A stretch of 64,000 nt of DNA from Halocaridina rubra (lineage: Eukaryota; Arthropoda; Malacostraca; Decapoda; Atyidae): contig JAXCGZ010021081.1 in assembly GCA_037179515.1 (NCBI GenBank), positions 20,139 to 84,138 of the forward strand, read 5' to 3'. The notes beneath the pieces were generated by a model. That model made no database searches. It had not been told where the DNA came from and saw only the letters and a program-made list of their open reading frames with translations. The translations under genes and the position numbers were made by a program. The stretch's first letter is position 1. Each line of letters starts with the position of its first letter. Positions 33,588-50,545 of this stretch are shown here, in pieces.

Positions 33588-33963
33588 TTATAGTTCAATG
33601 TTTACACAAGATATCAAGATTACCACAATATCATTTAAGGTATCACAATACGAAAAAGTCATTTAATTTTAAGCAATTTTATGTATAAAAAAATGAACAG
33701 ACCAAAAGTATCACATTAGACGAAAAAGGCGGCAAATACAGAGTCAGTGTTGCCATAAAACAGAAAACCAAAACAATGTACAGTTCGTTATGACAAAAAG
33801 AAGCAAAATTAAGGGATCAGTTTAGAACAAAAAAAAAATTATTAATAAATAAAGTAAAAATATATATATCAATTAATAAATAAATATATAAATAAAGAAG
33901 ACATATATCATACCACTACAACACTCCAAATAAAGAAAGAAAATACACTATGCCACTACAACA
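33588..33963 (-). repeat. CsRn1-like 5' LTR
   Basis: Element-strand start TGTTGTAGTGGCATAG, end ...AACATTGAACTATAA. Pairs with 28927-29301 with only a few differences (for example a short A-run length change). Confidence 0.85.
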
Positions 33964-34140
33964 TAAAACTGATCACACAGCTTTGGGCTCTTTCCCGTAA
34001 ACACAATTAGGTAATCAGGACAGGTATGATAAGTATCACTAAGTCTAAAATGGAACCGATCAGGAGACGGGAAGATACGAGCTTTGGGCTCTTTCCCGTA
34101 AACACAATTAGGTAATCACAATTAGGTAATCACATCTAGG
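33964..34140 (+). repeat. CR1-like 3' end, partly duplicated, with terminal octamer-type repeats
   Basis: The block agctttgggctctttcccgt occurs at 33979 and 34079. The copy ends in two units of cacaattaggtaat, the short tandem 3' terminus typical of CR1-clade LINEs. Orientation is opposite to the 14.7-kb copy. Confidence 0.7.
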
Positions 34141-34649
34141 AATAGTTTGCGTGCAAAATATATCATCGCCTATAAAACTTATTTTATACATAAACTCCCA
34201 ATCTCTGTGCAAGAGCTATAATTTCCTTTAGAGAGGATTGGCCGAGTCAAGAATAACGTTGACTCATTGGGGAGGAAAATATAGATTATGGGATTTCCAG
34301 TCCCCTTGTTCCGCCCTCATGTTGTCAATTATTGTTACATGCAGGAGACATTGCAGGAAATAATTTTGCCCTCAATCTCAGGGAAAGTAGAAAGCTTCTG
34401 CTGGACTGTGATTCCTACTTGAGCAGGTAGACAGAAAAACACCAGAGCAGAACAGAGTGAAAGTAAAAAAATTAAATAAATGTATAAATGAATCAATATA
34501 AAAAAAATAATGCTTTCCTCGGCAAAAGAAATAAGATATCTAAAAGCTCATTTATATGAGAAATCTATATAGTGTGAAATTACACTCAGGAACAAGAGTA
34601 TTCTAGCTGGTGCTTTAACTTTGGTGAGGTAGTTTTGTTGTTTTAGAAT

Positions 34650-36430
34650 CGCCACCCACGGATGGGTGGAATGGGTCACGGAGGACCCATTGAGGTAGTT
34701 TGGGAAAGTAATTCAGTTGATGGTGATGGATATCATGTTGTTGATGCCAGAAATATTTTGGATGTTATTAATGATTCCTTTTCGTATCAACATATCTTAG
34801 AATCTACCCACAATGTTGGCTGTGATAATGAATCTTGTATAGACTTAGTATTTATAAGAAATTTATTTAATATTGAAAATTTTCGATTTTTGTCTCTCTT
34901 GGGTAACAGTCATCACTTCACAATTTTATTTTATTTTATTATTGATGCTGATGAAGACTGTGATAATAGTGATGTAAAATATGAATATTGTTTACATAAA
35001 TGTAATTATAATGAAATTAAGAGAGAGTTAGCATTAATTGACTGGGATCAAATCTTTGCTAGTGAGACTGTACCAGAGAAATATGATATGTTTGTTTAAA
35101 TATACTCAGAGTTAATTGAGAAATATGTGACAAAAAAGAGAGGTAGTTGTTGGAAAGACCAAAGCAAAGTGGATGAACAAGGAGGTGAGGACTCAAATTT
35201 ATTTTAAAAGAAAGAGCATGGATAAGACTTAGGGCAAGGAAAACTTCTTTCAGCGCAGAAAGATATAGACAAGACAGGAATAAAGCAAATGCTATGGTAA
35301 AACTGGCCAAGATTGTTTTTGAAATGAAACTTTCCAAAGACCTTAGATGTAACCCCAAACAATTTTGGAGCTTCATTAGAAGCAGGACTAAACTTAAGGA
35401 AAATGTGTTGAGAGTAAAGAAAAGGAATGGGTTGATGGCAGAAATGGATGTTGAAACGGCAAATGAATTAAATCAAGGATTTCAAACTGTCTTTGTTAAT
35501 GAATCATATATGAACGTACCAGATTTTGGTGATGGGTATGATGAATCTACCTTGAAAAACATTGAAATTGATTTAGATACTGTTTCAGGGCTACTTAAGA
35601 AGACAAATGTTAACAAATCAATGGTACCTGATGGAATCCACACAAAGTTTTTGAATAATGCCATATTGAGTTGGCAGTTCCAATAACGATGATAATAAAA
35701 GACTCCTTGGAAGCAGGGATATTACCCACCGTATGGAAGTTTGCAAAGATTTGTCCTATCTTTAAAAAAGGCAATAAGCTGGATCCTTTCAACTACCGAC
35801 CTATATTCTTAACATGTGTAATATGTAAAATATGTGAGACCATAATTAGAAATAAGTTGATAGAACATTTGGAGTCAAATGATATCCTCAGTGGAAAACA
35901 GCATGGTTTTAGGTTAGGTTTGGTTGATTTTCAGATACCTGTAGATGTTAATTATCTAGACTGTAGAAGGGCCTTTGATACAGTTCCACACAGGAGGCTT
36001 TTAAATAAATTGTATGTTGGAGTGGATCAAAAGCATTCTTGTAGATAGAAAGCAGTTTGCTGAAGTTAGGGGTCAATATTCCACCCATCTAATAGTAACA
36101 TCAGGAGTGCCACAGGGGTCTGTTCTTGGGCCATTTCTATTTTTTTATTTTTGTGAATGATTTAGTAGAGGAACTTGAATGCCCTGCCTTGATGTTTGCA
36201 GACGATGCAAAATTTTTTTGTTAGAATGAACTGTGATGAAGACATTCAGGCTATGAAAAGGGACCTCCAAAAACTTCAAAGTTGGAGTGAGAAAAGGTTG
36301 TTGGAATTTAATTCAGACAAATGTGCAACAATGCATATTGGACATAGGAACCCGGAAAGACATTTTGTCCCACTTATTTTAATATCGTCATATCTGCAAA
36401 CTTCTTTATATTTTAAGATCTCTTGAATGG
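34650..36430 (+). mobile_element. Second CR1-like LINE remnant
   Basis: Plus-strand element with the end of an AP-endonuclease domain (CIDLVFIRNLF, SLLGNSHHFTILF; 34662-35099) and an RT broken into several frames (35294-35686, 35671-36048, 36060-36360). Visible RT motifs are IFKKGNKLDPFNYRP, RRAFDTVPHRRL, SGVPQGSVLGP and, in shifted frame, LMFADDAKFF. The AFADD-type catalytic motif therefore survives in the DNA, but frameshifts make the gene dead. From about 36360 the reading frame of the RT turns into an inverted-looking segment. Confidence 0.75.
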
Positions 36431-36582
36431 AAATTCCTTTATCCTCACTCCTTAAGACACACAATCCTCTTAAATGCTTTTTCCTTATTCCTCCCATATT
36501 AAGACAAAGGAGATTATCGCCTTCGAAGCTGTTTCCCCTACAAAGGCACTTCGAGGCACTGTTTTTCAAGACTTTTATATTT

Positions 36583-36740
36583 GATAATAGCGTAGTCGGT
36601 AGAATTCTCGCCTCGGAGATGACAGACCTGCGATTGAGCCCACTATAGGACAAAAGAAGGGACATCCAACCTCAATTCCCTAGTTTCATTCTGTTTGTTT
36701 CCACCCTCATATTGGGGACGAATAGTACCATAAAACGAGG
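36583..36740 (+). repeat. SINE-2 between the LINE remnant and the inverted repeat
   Basis: gatagcgtagtcggtagaatt-type head, body with ccaccctcatattggggac, tail accataaaacg. Confidence 0.65.
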
Positions 36741-36831
36741 AATATTATATTTAATTATTACCTTCATTTCTGATGAAGACTTTCTTGTTATTTTTTGCTA
36801 ATTAATCCTTGTATCGACTCACAGAATAATT

Positions 36832-41103
<4,272 letters not shown>

Positions 41104-41350
41104 TAGGGAGAGAGAGAGAGAGACTCATTAGTAAATAGAGACCGAGACTAGTTTCGTAAGTAGAGAGAGAGGGTTTTTCTAGCTAAATTCATTTGCTAGG
41201 CATGGAACATTTAATTGGTGAAGGCCAACTATGGTGCTATGTTCTTCACCTTCCTCTGACATGAATGAAACAAACCTTAGCGATATTGTAAAAAAAAAAA
41301 AATTAATTAATTTTAAAAAAATTTATATTTTTCTTAAGCTATTAATCAAT

Positions 41351-41426
41351 ATGGTTAAGTTCGATTATTTAAATACATAGTATTTATTCTGTAGTAAATG
41401 TTATGTATTTGAATGAACGAACTTAA

Positions 41427-41430
<4 letters not shown>
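41351..41430. mobile_element. MITE-like hairpin inside an AT tract
   Basis: 80-bp inverted repeat: ATGGTTAAGTTCG at both ends followed by a TTTAAATACATA-like stem, next to an (AT)n tract on the right. Confidence 0.6.

Positions 41431-41513
<83 letters not shown>
41431..41513. repeat. (AT)n microsatellite
   Basis: Follows the MITE-like hairpin. Confidence 0.96.
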
Positions 41514-41517
<4 letters not shown>

Positions 41518-41885
41518 GGCTGTTTCCCCCTTTAATTGGGGGGTAGCCGACATCAAGGAAGGAAAACTGGGGAGAAGTTATTCTCCCCTCTACTCCCCTT
41601 CTTCTTTGACGTCTCGCAGGAGGTTGATACAAGGGGGGGGGATTCCCAGTCCCCCCGCCCCGTCCACTTTTAGTCGCCTTTTACGACACGCAGGGAATAC
41701 GGTGAGGCTATTCTTTGATATTGTGCCTGCCCCACAGGGCACTTTTATTTGGGCGTGCACAGCGGACAGCCTGCACTGGCACTCCCTCCTCCGTCTGCCT
41801 GAGCCTTCCTCAGCAGCAGGCGGGGGGGGGGGGTAGAATAGCAGCGGCCTTCCCGCTCCTTCGTCACCCTGGCCGCGTCTCGGAG
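41512..41885. repeat. Dispersed repeat with tttaattggggggtagccga block
   Basis: 41512-41612 is nearly identical to 53901-54009. Downstream, cgccttttacgacacgcagg resembles 43580-43600 (tcttacgacatgcagg). Not assignable to a known family by eye. Confidence 0.6.
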
Positions 41886-41988
41886 AGTGATAAATATGAA
41901 AGATAGAAAAATGTTGTAGGAGGAATAACGAGAGAGAGAGAGGGAGATTATTTTATTTTATTTTATTAATTTATTGCGCCAAGGCGTC

Positions 41989-41991
<3 letters not shown>

Positions 41992-42058
<67 letters not shown>
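41992..42058. repeat. (GA)n microsatellite
   Basis: Pure GA run; a shorter GA run is at 41929-41944. Confidence 0.96.
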
Positions 42059-42064
<6 letters not shown>

Positions 42065-42327
42065 TATCGACTTCGCATAGACTCTTTTCATAAAAATTTC
42101 ATAAATCATCTCTTTCTAGCCAAAACAGCAGAGTACATACCACATAATGCTGACATGTTTTGAGTATTTCTTCATTCAAGATAAAAGTTACAAATCCTCA
42201 GCCAGTGTAGCACTTCCTCACTCATCCAAGGTTTCGACTACACTGAATCTGAATTTACGAGGCATGTAATCTAAGGACCATAAAGTACTCTCACTGAGAA
42301 GAATATATGAGATAATTATCTTTGCAA

Positions 42328-42458
<131 letters not shown>

Positions 42459-42790
42459 TTAAATCTAATTATCTAATAATTCTGGTCACATTTTGAGGCT
42501 TTTCTTTTTTATTTCAATTATGTTAATGTTTATAAATGTTGCAATGAATGAGTAAGCAAACCTGGTGAAATCATATCTCCAATGCTCCAATTCATATCAA
42601 TAATGAAGAATCTTTGAATTTGTAAGTCGAGTCCAAAAGTCCCTGTGGTTTTAACCCTTTTGTGGGGTCCCTACTTCCTTGGAAAACGCTAAATAGCCCT
42701 AAGTTTAGGGCGTTCTATACAGTTGGCAACACTGTAGCTTGTAGCTACATAGTGGAAAACTAGCTAAACTTTTAAAAGACTCCTGTGCTA

Positions 42791-42795
<5 letters not shown>

Positions 42796-42867
<72 letters not shown>
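42796..42867. repeat. (GA)n microsatellite
   Basis: Pure GA run. Confidence 0.96.
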
Positions 42868-42870
<3 letters not shown>

Positions 42871-43058
42871 AGTCCTAAAAGGAATTGCTTAAAAATACGT
42901 AGTGTATTCCAATAGAATCTAAAGGAATGCTATTCACACTGTATTTATATATATGTATTTTGTTTAGCAAAAATATATATTGCTTTGAATTGTAATTAGT
43001 TACTTACCTGCATTATTAATGATATAATGGTAATTGTCTTTATGTTAAATATCTAACA

Positions 43059-43400
<342 letters not shown>

Positions 43401-44355
43401 AAATGTAAGGGAAGACCATATGTTATTTTATTCAAATTCTACAGCAAATTACTCTCGAGAAGACATTCAGGGATGGAGGGATTGCCAATTCCTAATTCCT
43501 AGGTCCATTCAGTCACCTGAATTTTACAAGCCCAATGCAAGGGTAAAGTTCTTTCTTACCCGGGCAAAGATCTCTCTCATTTTCTCTTACGACATGCAGG
43601 CCATATGAGAAAGAAAATTTAACTCTCCAGCCACTGGGGTAATCTATTGAAGTGCTTTAATACAATTTAAAATACTCTCATCAACAGCTCCAAATTTTCC
43701 AGTACCTTTTCATTTAAAGAATTAAAGGTTTGTAGAAATATTTCTCTTGAAAGACAGTAAAGGACATATCACTTATACTTAATTATCCACTACCCTCCAG
43801 ATACGAGCAGTCGTACAGACTCATCTTATACCCATCAATAATTCCCTACTGCATACCTTAATGCAGTAAAGCTTTAAATTCCAACAGCAAAGACATCCTT
43901 CTGTTTAGTAAATGTAAATCTCTGATGTTTTTTGTTCGACAAAACACTTCATCTTGTATTAATGTGTCTTATATAATTCCACTTGACTACTATTACAAGT
44001 AGAGTACAGCACTTTTACATTCTTATATTGTGAAGTGCATCACTCATTAAGACATTTTATTCTTGAGAACACTGAATTGACTCTCCCAGAGCTTCATAAA
44101 AAAATAGATTTACAGCAGGAAGGTTTAAAAGGTTGAACTAAAACAAGATGTACTTCACTATAAGTTTTTATACCCCGCCTTTGGACCCTATACACGATAT
44201 GATATAGTTATAATGACAATGTCGTACACATAGTGGTATCCTCATACAACATTGAACAAAATGTATTAACCTGACTAGTACTCCACATGGTTGCAACTAC
44301 CTGCTTACCAAAAAAAACTATAATGAATTAAAAAAAAAAAAAGTGTTGAAACTTC

Positions 44356-47300
44356 TTTGGGGAAACATATTACTACAAGTAAAAGATAACATGACACTAA
44401 AAGTAATACAAATATTTAAAAACAAACAAAATCCACCTTTGGTTTACATAGCATGGGAGCTACTGAAAATGACCAACTTCACCTTGAATTTTTTCATAAC
44501 ATTATACATTTCATGTTGGTCCAATTTGCCATTTTTTTTTATTTAAGTACGATTTGGAGAACTTCAGGTATGGAGCATCACAATTCTTTAACAATGACAT
44601 TATCTGGGAAAAAAAGAAATTGCAATAGCTTAATTTCACTGCCACAAAAATTTGCTTAGCAGAATCACAGAACTGGGCATATTATTATTTTTTTACTACT
44701 AAGTAGATATAACACACACAACAGGAATATCAAGCAGAGATTCATATTCATTAAAAAGAAAAACCACCAATGTTCACATAACCAATAAGAGGGAGGGGGG
44801 CAGTTAGCAACCATTCTCTTTTCTCCATAAGAACAATTCTTGTTTCGCTGAGGTAACGTGCTCAGCAAACTAGGGCAGGTTTCAGGGCAGGTTGCATCAT
44901 TTAGTCTCGAAAAAGAGGTTTAAAATATTTTTTCCCTTAGAGGATTTTTGTTACTCAAAAGTCTATATTTATGAGATCCAAACTTATGATAAGTCTAGTT
45001 AGCGTATAATTATCTTCAATGATCATCGACATGCTGCCAGGTGTTTCTATACAGCTAGTCTGCTGCTAGAATTACTTTGCCAACACAAGCCCACTGATGT
45101 GTTTGGTACATCAGCTTTCTCAATAACCAACAAATATTTTTGCTACGTATTTTATTTGCAAATGGCATCAAAATAACTTTTTCATCAATGAGAACACATA
45201 CAAATGAAGGAGTCATGAAACTAAATACTGACCTAGTTAAAAAAAAAAAATGCATATATGATTATGCGACAGTATTGTCAGATAAAGTAGAAAGGAGCAT
45301 AGCCCCCAGAGAGTGTCACCAACCTAATCTAGATACCCTATCTGCAAGAGATGGTAGACATGTGCGGGCAAAGTGGTTCAGTTTAAAAGGTCACTTGTCT
45401 CTACAACACACATAATAGGCAATTATGTAGGGAAAAACGTCATAATGCAGCAAAGCTACTGACTTGCAAAATATAATAATGAAACTTAAAAATATACATA
45501 CAGTCTTAAAACAAGTCATAATAATTTTATTTCTTAAATAAGGCATAATAAAAAAAAAAATTAGCAATAATATATACCCTACCTATGTCCTAAAAGATAA
45601 AAAAAAATTAAAGTACAATGTACTTTCTTTTTTAAATCATAGTAAAATAAAAATCAAATGAGTGTTTTGGATGAAACATGATATCATGTGGTAGTAACTT
45701 TCAAAAAACCAATTGAATGCTCCATAGAGTCTGCAGAAAACTATTTAACATAATAATCCTTAGAAAATGGCTTCGTTATCTTGTTGTAAGGCATAGAATG
45801 TTGGACAATTCTAGAAAGGGCACTTAAGAATAATAATAAAGTCTTTTTCTACCTTAAAAAGAAATGGCTGAACATTAGATTTGTTAAACTTGGTTTTATT
45901 TGACGATCAACCACTTTGTTAATGAAAGGCCCTCTAGAAAAGCCAGTGGGCCAAGGTTTCAGATGACAAGATCCACTGCCTATGGCTACTATTTTTTCAT
46001 AAAGTTTTTTAACCTTTTTCTTACAAATATTGATATATGTACCACAATTTAGGTTTAAGTCGGTGTCATAAGGGGTTATAATAATTATAATGATAATAAT
46101 AATCGTAATAATAAGAAATATTATTGAAGCTTATAATCTGGTAAAATGAACCATAGCAAACACCTTCACACCTGAAATTTGCATGCCCAATGATATGTAC
46201 TAAAAGAACATCACCTGTTGAGCTCATAACAGCTACAGTTCTCAAAATGGACGGAGAAGTATCAAGCTGAGAGTTTCACATCTGACCCATGGAATAATGT
46301 ACAAAGTCACAGAAGGATTCTTAGGCATTTCCTCAAAAGGAAATAGAGGGTACACCAAGCTACCTGTCAAATCACAGTGTATACTGAACGCCAGAATCAG
46401 GCCTGCCTTACTCACATTTTTCTTCTTTTTTTTTTTTACATTTATTTTTTTTTTACCTCGAGCAGAGACCTCCTGTCATCTGCCAAAAAGAAGTACCTGT
46501 CCAGGGAATGAAGAACCAACGTTGAACTTCGGTTCTTTCAATTTTCTAATTTATGCAAAGTGAATTGAAAAAATAAGAAAACGTAAATATTAAAAATATT
46601 AATTGCTAAAAGACTTCTTAAATATTTCATTTTGATGGATTGGAGCGAGTTTGTTCGGGGGAATAGAATGAGATAGTCTCCTGGACAGGCTACTTGCTTC
46701 TGCAGTGGTTGATAGCAACAAAACTTCTGCATCTCCTTAGATCAGATGTGAAAAAAGACCCATCATGCTTGAGGGTTAACCACTGGGGGTTTATCCAGTA
46801 GTAGGCGGGACAAACAGGCATTCAAAAGCAGCAACTGCTTCTCACTTTTTATGCAGCAATTAAATGTTCTTGAACACAGCACACAGCTTTTGTTTCAAAG
46901 TCAGCTCCTGCTGAAAGAATAGTCGAAGTACTGAGGACCTACAGCTATGGCAGGATTAAGCCCTAAGATGATAGGTCTGGTCTTTTGAAGGAAGATATGA
47001 ACAAAGAAATAAATTTTGACGAATAGTCTAAAGGTAGAATAAAAAGTATCAAATAGATTACGATTACACGACTATTTCATATTTAATAATACGTTCATAT
47101 CTCATTTTGGCAGTATGGAATATGTATAATTCATATATATCATTGTTTCAAACAAACAAAAAAGTTAGGAAAAAACTGTGGAGCAAACTCACCTTGTAGC
47201 ATCAGAGGAAAAAAGTTGACAGCACATCATCAGTAAAGTCAAATGTTTCGGTTTTACTTGCAGGAATAATCCGCCTCGGGGTGCAGTGCATTGGGGTGTT

Positions 47301-48296
47301 GGTCGGCTTGTAAAAAGTTGAAGTCTGGATCCCTTAAAACAGATTGAGAAGTTAAAAACATTTTATATTGGTACAAACTAAATTGGGTGATAAATGCGGA
47401 AATCTCTTTAGCACTGTCTGTAAGAGGTATTTGATAATATCCTTTAGTGAAATCAATGGTTGTAATAAACTGGGATTTTCCAATAGTATTTAAAAGGTCT
47501 TCTATTAAGGGGAGGGGAAAAGAATCTTTGATAGTTACGTTATTTACTTTTCTATAATCAGTACAAAGTCTGAAAGATCCATCAGGTTTTGGCACTAAAA
47601 TACATGGTGATGCCCAGGGAGACATACTTGGTCCAGCTAAGCCTTGAGTTAATAGATAATCTACTTTTTTCTTAATATCATTCTTATGGGGGTGTAATCT
47701 ATATGGAGCTTGTTGGATATAATTACACAATCCTGGAGAATCAGAAATAGCAGAGGGAAACTGATGCCACAGCTGAGCCAAGTCTGCCTTCTGGTTTGAA
47801 TAAAGATCACCAAAATTTTCATCAACATGCTTTAATATACTGGTGTTTGCCACACATACTATAACGGGAGAAACAGTTCTTACATCTACCTCTGGTGATC
47901 TGGAATAGTAAGGTTTGAGTAAGTTCACATGAACCAACTGTGTTTTCTTTCTACGATCAGGTGTTGCTATGACATAATTTAGAGGACTCAACTTTTTCTG
48001 AATTACACATGGTAAACAATATTCTCGCAACACCTGCTTTAAAGTTTTGTGAAATATTTCCAGACACCCCTGAGACTGTGAGTGATAGGCAGATGAAGTT
48101 ACCTGTTTGACTCCTAACTCAGTTAAGACCTGCGGAAAAGTTTGACTTTTAAAATTCGTACCCTGATTAGACTGAATTTCTTTTGGGAGGCTTTTATTAT
48201 CATTATCTACAGCAACATGTGGCATCACGGACAACGAAGGATCAGAACTCTGTGCTGGTATTAGTTCTTTTTTCGACAATGGCTGGTTCAAGAGAT
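44356..48296. repeat. Right arm of the 3.94-kb inverted repeat
   Basis: Partner of 36832-40775. The inner boundary lies at ccccaaa/tttgggg next to the spacer. The outer boundary is inside the Gmr1-like pol, which continues without break to 50272, so this arm is the probable source copy. Confidence 0.93.
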
Positions 48297-48351
48297 CCTC
48301 CTGAACTTTATGGGAAGGGAAGGATGACAATGTATTAGATGATTTTGACAC
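47254..48351 (-). pseudogene. Gmr1-like integrase/RT open frame (365 codons)
   Basis: After a protease-end-like stretch the frame enters the integrase core at PKEIQSNQGTNF, where the expected catalytic Asp is Asn (SNQ for SDQ); the later Glu survives in GCLEIFHKTL. Then comes the HVNLLKPYYSR end, a linker, and RT blocks SPWASPCILVPKPDG, CTDYRKVN and TIDFTKGYYQIPL. The tail after LYQYKMF is not RT and ends ALHPEADYSCK. The open state is surprising for a fragment. Confidence 0.75.
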
Positions 48352-48634
48352 AGCGAGTTTAGCTTGAGCCCTTTTTACTGCACAAGAAGGAAAAAGATCA
48401 GGGGATTCATCAAGAACTCTTGGAAGAGGATTATCAACAGTAGTAATATTAGGTACGGTAAGGGTTCCAGATGAACTCCTTGAACAGGCAATTTACCATA
48501 TTTAACAGCTACTGTTACATTTTACTTGAACAGTGGGCACTCGAGATAAACTCGTGGAAGAGGATATGACATATGAAACGTTAAATCTGACAGTAGAACC
48601 TTCTCTCCTGTTAACTTATGACTCAGATTAGGAA

Positions 48635-49420
48635 TTACCCCTTTGGGCTAAGCGAGACATGATCCTTGAAAGTAAATGCTTTGAACATACTGGCCTGAGA
48701 GGAGCAAAAATTAGAAGCAACTGGTTTAGTTTCGGAATTTGGATCCGTAGAACCCTTCTTTGAAACTTGGCACCCTGGATGTTTACACTGTGCAATGATA
48801 TGTCCTACTTTCTTACAATAAGCACAAAATAGCTGGTTTGAATTTGACTTATTGTCTCTCTGCCCATCACTCCATTTACTTTGGGGATCACGAGAGGTAG
48901 AGTTTACAAAAACACCACGATCCGCCCCACGCACATTCCAGGATTCCAGCCGTAAGGCCTGAGCATCTGCCATTTCTGTCACCTTAAGAAACTCCGTTAT
49001 ATTGCTCTCCTTTACATATTTAAGTACAGGAAATGGTATTTTACTCTTCCATTCCTCCAAGACTATTGCATTCACGAGTTCGGAAAATGTAGAGATATTT
49101 GAGGATTCTAACCACTTTTTGAACTGTTGCATTTTCTCGGTGGCAAATTCCACATAGGTTTGATACTTAGCTTTGATCATATTCCTAAATTTCTGCCTAT
49201 ATCTTTCGGGTGTGATTGCATGCGCATGAAGTATTTGAGTTTTAACAAAATCGTAGTCTTCTGTTACATCCAAAGTACTATAGACTCTCAGAGACTTACC
49301 CGAGAATTCAGGACCTATAATGTTCATCCACTCGTGTTTTGGCCAATTCTGTTTATTAGCGATTTTCTCAAACAATTTAAAGGACTCACCAATGTCTCCT
49401 TCGTCAAATATTGGTACCAT
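48635..49420 (-). pseudogene. Gmr1-like gag: capsid with SCAN-like fold region and zinc knuckle
   Basis: Open for 261 codons. The capsid region (SFKLFEKIANKQNWPKHEW, ALRV-type block, ERYRQKFRNMIK, TYVEFATEKMQQF) resembles the Gmr1-like capsid from which vertebrate SCAN domains are thought to derive. A zinc knuckle CAYCKKVGHIIAQC follows. The N-terminal part lies upstream in other frames. Confidence 0.7.
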
Positions 49421-49479
49421 GGAAGAAACTGTGGATTAGTTGTAAGATACCTCTTTCTCCTTTATAGATAGTTCTATGT

Positions 49480-50272
49480 CCCTATGCTTACCAACCTGTT
49501 CCAACTCTTTTAATTTTAATTCTCTTTCTGCATCTAATTTTTTCGTTTCTACTTCTAATTTTAAATTTAATTCCCTTTCTCTCGTTTCTGCTTTATTTTT
49601 AATTCCCTTTCTCTCGTTTCTGCTTCTATTTTCAATTCCCTTTCTTTCGTTTCTGCTTCTAATTCCATTTTTCTCGTTTCTGCTTCTATTTTCAATTCCC
49701 TTTCTCTCGTTTCTGCTTCTATTTTTAATTCCCCTTCTCTCGTTTCTGCTTCTATTTTTAATTCCCTTTCTTTCGTTTCTGCTTCTATTTTTAATTCCCT
49801 TTCTTTCGTTTCTGCTAATTTTCTCGTTTCTGCTTCTATTTTTCTCGTTTCTAATTCTAATTCCATTTTTCTCGATTCTGCTTCAAATTTTATGTCCTTT
49901 TCTCTCGCTTCTAATTTATACTAAAGTTCTAATCTATGCTTCTCTAACTCGAGCGAAGAAGATGGGTCAGCTTTCGGAGTAGCATTATCAATACGAGTTA
50001 CTTCAATTTTCTTTGACTTAGTAATCTCGTCTGGATCGGAATCTTCCTCGGTATCCTCAGGTAATGAAAAATATTCAGAAATTACTTCAAGAACACCTTG
50101 TTTCATTAAATGTTTCGAAACAAGTTCCTTAACGGTTTTCTTAGTTACCTTTGAGGAGTGAGTTGGAAGAGCAATTTGATAATGTTCAGCAATCAGATTT
50201 TCTAATGTTACTAACTTGATCCCAAGAGGGATTCTTCAAGAAAAATTTTATATAAAATTCTTTAGTAGCCAT
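49480..50272 (-). pseudogene. Gmr1-like gag N-terminus with 33-bp coiled-coil repeats
   Basis: Starts MATKEFYIKFFLKNPSWDQ at 50272, frameshifts, then reads LIAEHYQIALPTHSSKV and a segment ending SSSLELEKHRLEL (50106-49921). The 49880-49567 part is a run of 11-residue units of the type ERELKIEAETR, a strongly charged predicted coiled coil encoded by a 33-bp minisatellite. Confidence 0.65.
49560..49890. repeat. 33-bp minisatellite in gag
   Basis: About nine units with consensus ttttcaattccctttct followed by ctcgtttctgcttcta. Unit number varies by small in-frame and partial deletions. Confidence 0.75.
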
Positions 50273-50545
50273 GAGGTTTAATAATCAAAGCTTTGGGAAA
50301 AATGAAGCGAGGAAGCTCTGGGAAAATACAGTAGCGATAGTCCAGCACGACCCCGAAATCTATGCTTTAAATATACCCAAATACTTCGACACTTAAGTAT
50401 AAACGACTTGCTAGGTAAAGATACTAGAAACTAGCATGAGAGATGGGATTATAAGGATCCCGATACTTGAGTAGTGTACTTTGAAACTTGGATACTTGTG
50501 AGAGCACAGTGAATATTGATACTTGAATAAAGAGACGATATATAT

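Larger units (their letters stand above)
28927..33963 (-). mobile_element. CsRn1-like Ty3/gypsy retrotransposon, nearly complete
   Basis: Minus-strand element with paired LTRs (28927-29301 and about 33588-33963) that are nearly identical. Internal order is gag, protease, RT, RNase H, integrase. A primer site complementary to the 3' end of tRNA-Trp adjoins the 5' LTR. Breaks are few: a gag frameshift, one between protease and RT, one in RT, and a deletion after YLDD. It is inserted in the tail of a SINE: flanks read gtgacg on the left and taaaactg on the right. The CsRn1 assignment rests on the tRNA-Trp primer and the gag C-terminal motif. Confidence 0.85.
47254..50272 (-). mobile_element. Gmr1-like Ty3/gypsy retrotransposon, integrase before RT, 3' truncated
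   Basis: Order on the minus strand is coiled-coil region, capsid, zinc knuckle, protease remnant, integrase end, RT start. Integrase upstream of RT in one frame is the hallmark of Gmr1-type elements. The middle of integrase is deleted and the RT stops after FITQFSLYQYKMF, before the catalytic motif. Confidence 0.75.

Noticed and set aside
41516..41836. 106-codon plus-strand frame
   Set aside because: Lies in a dispersed non-coding repeat whose other copy (53901) is not open in the same way.
49476..49982. 168-codon plus-strand Leu/Phe/Ser-rich frame
   Set aside because: Antisense of the 33-bp gag coiled-coil repeat.
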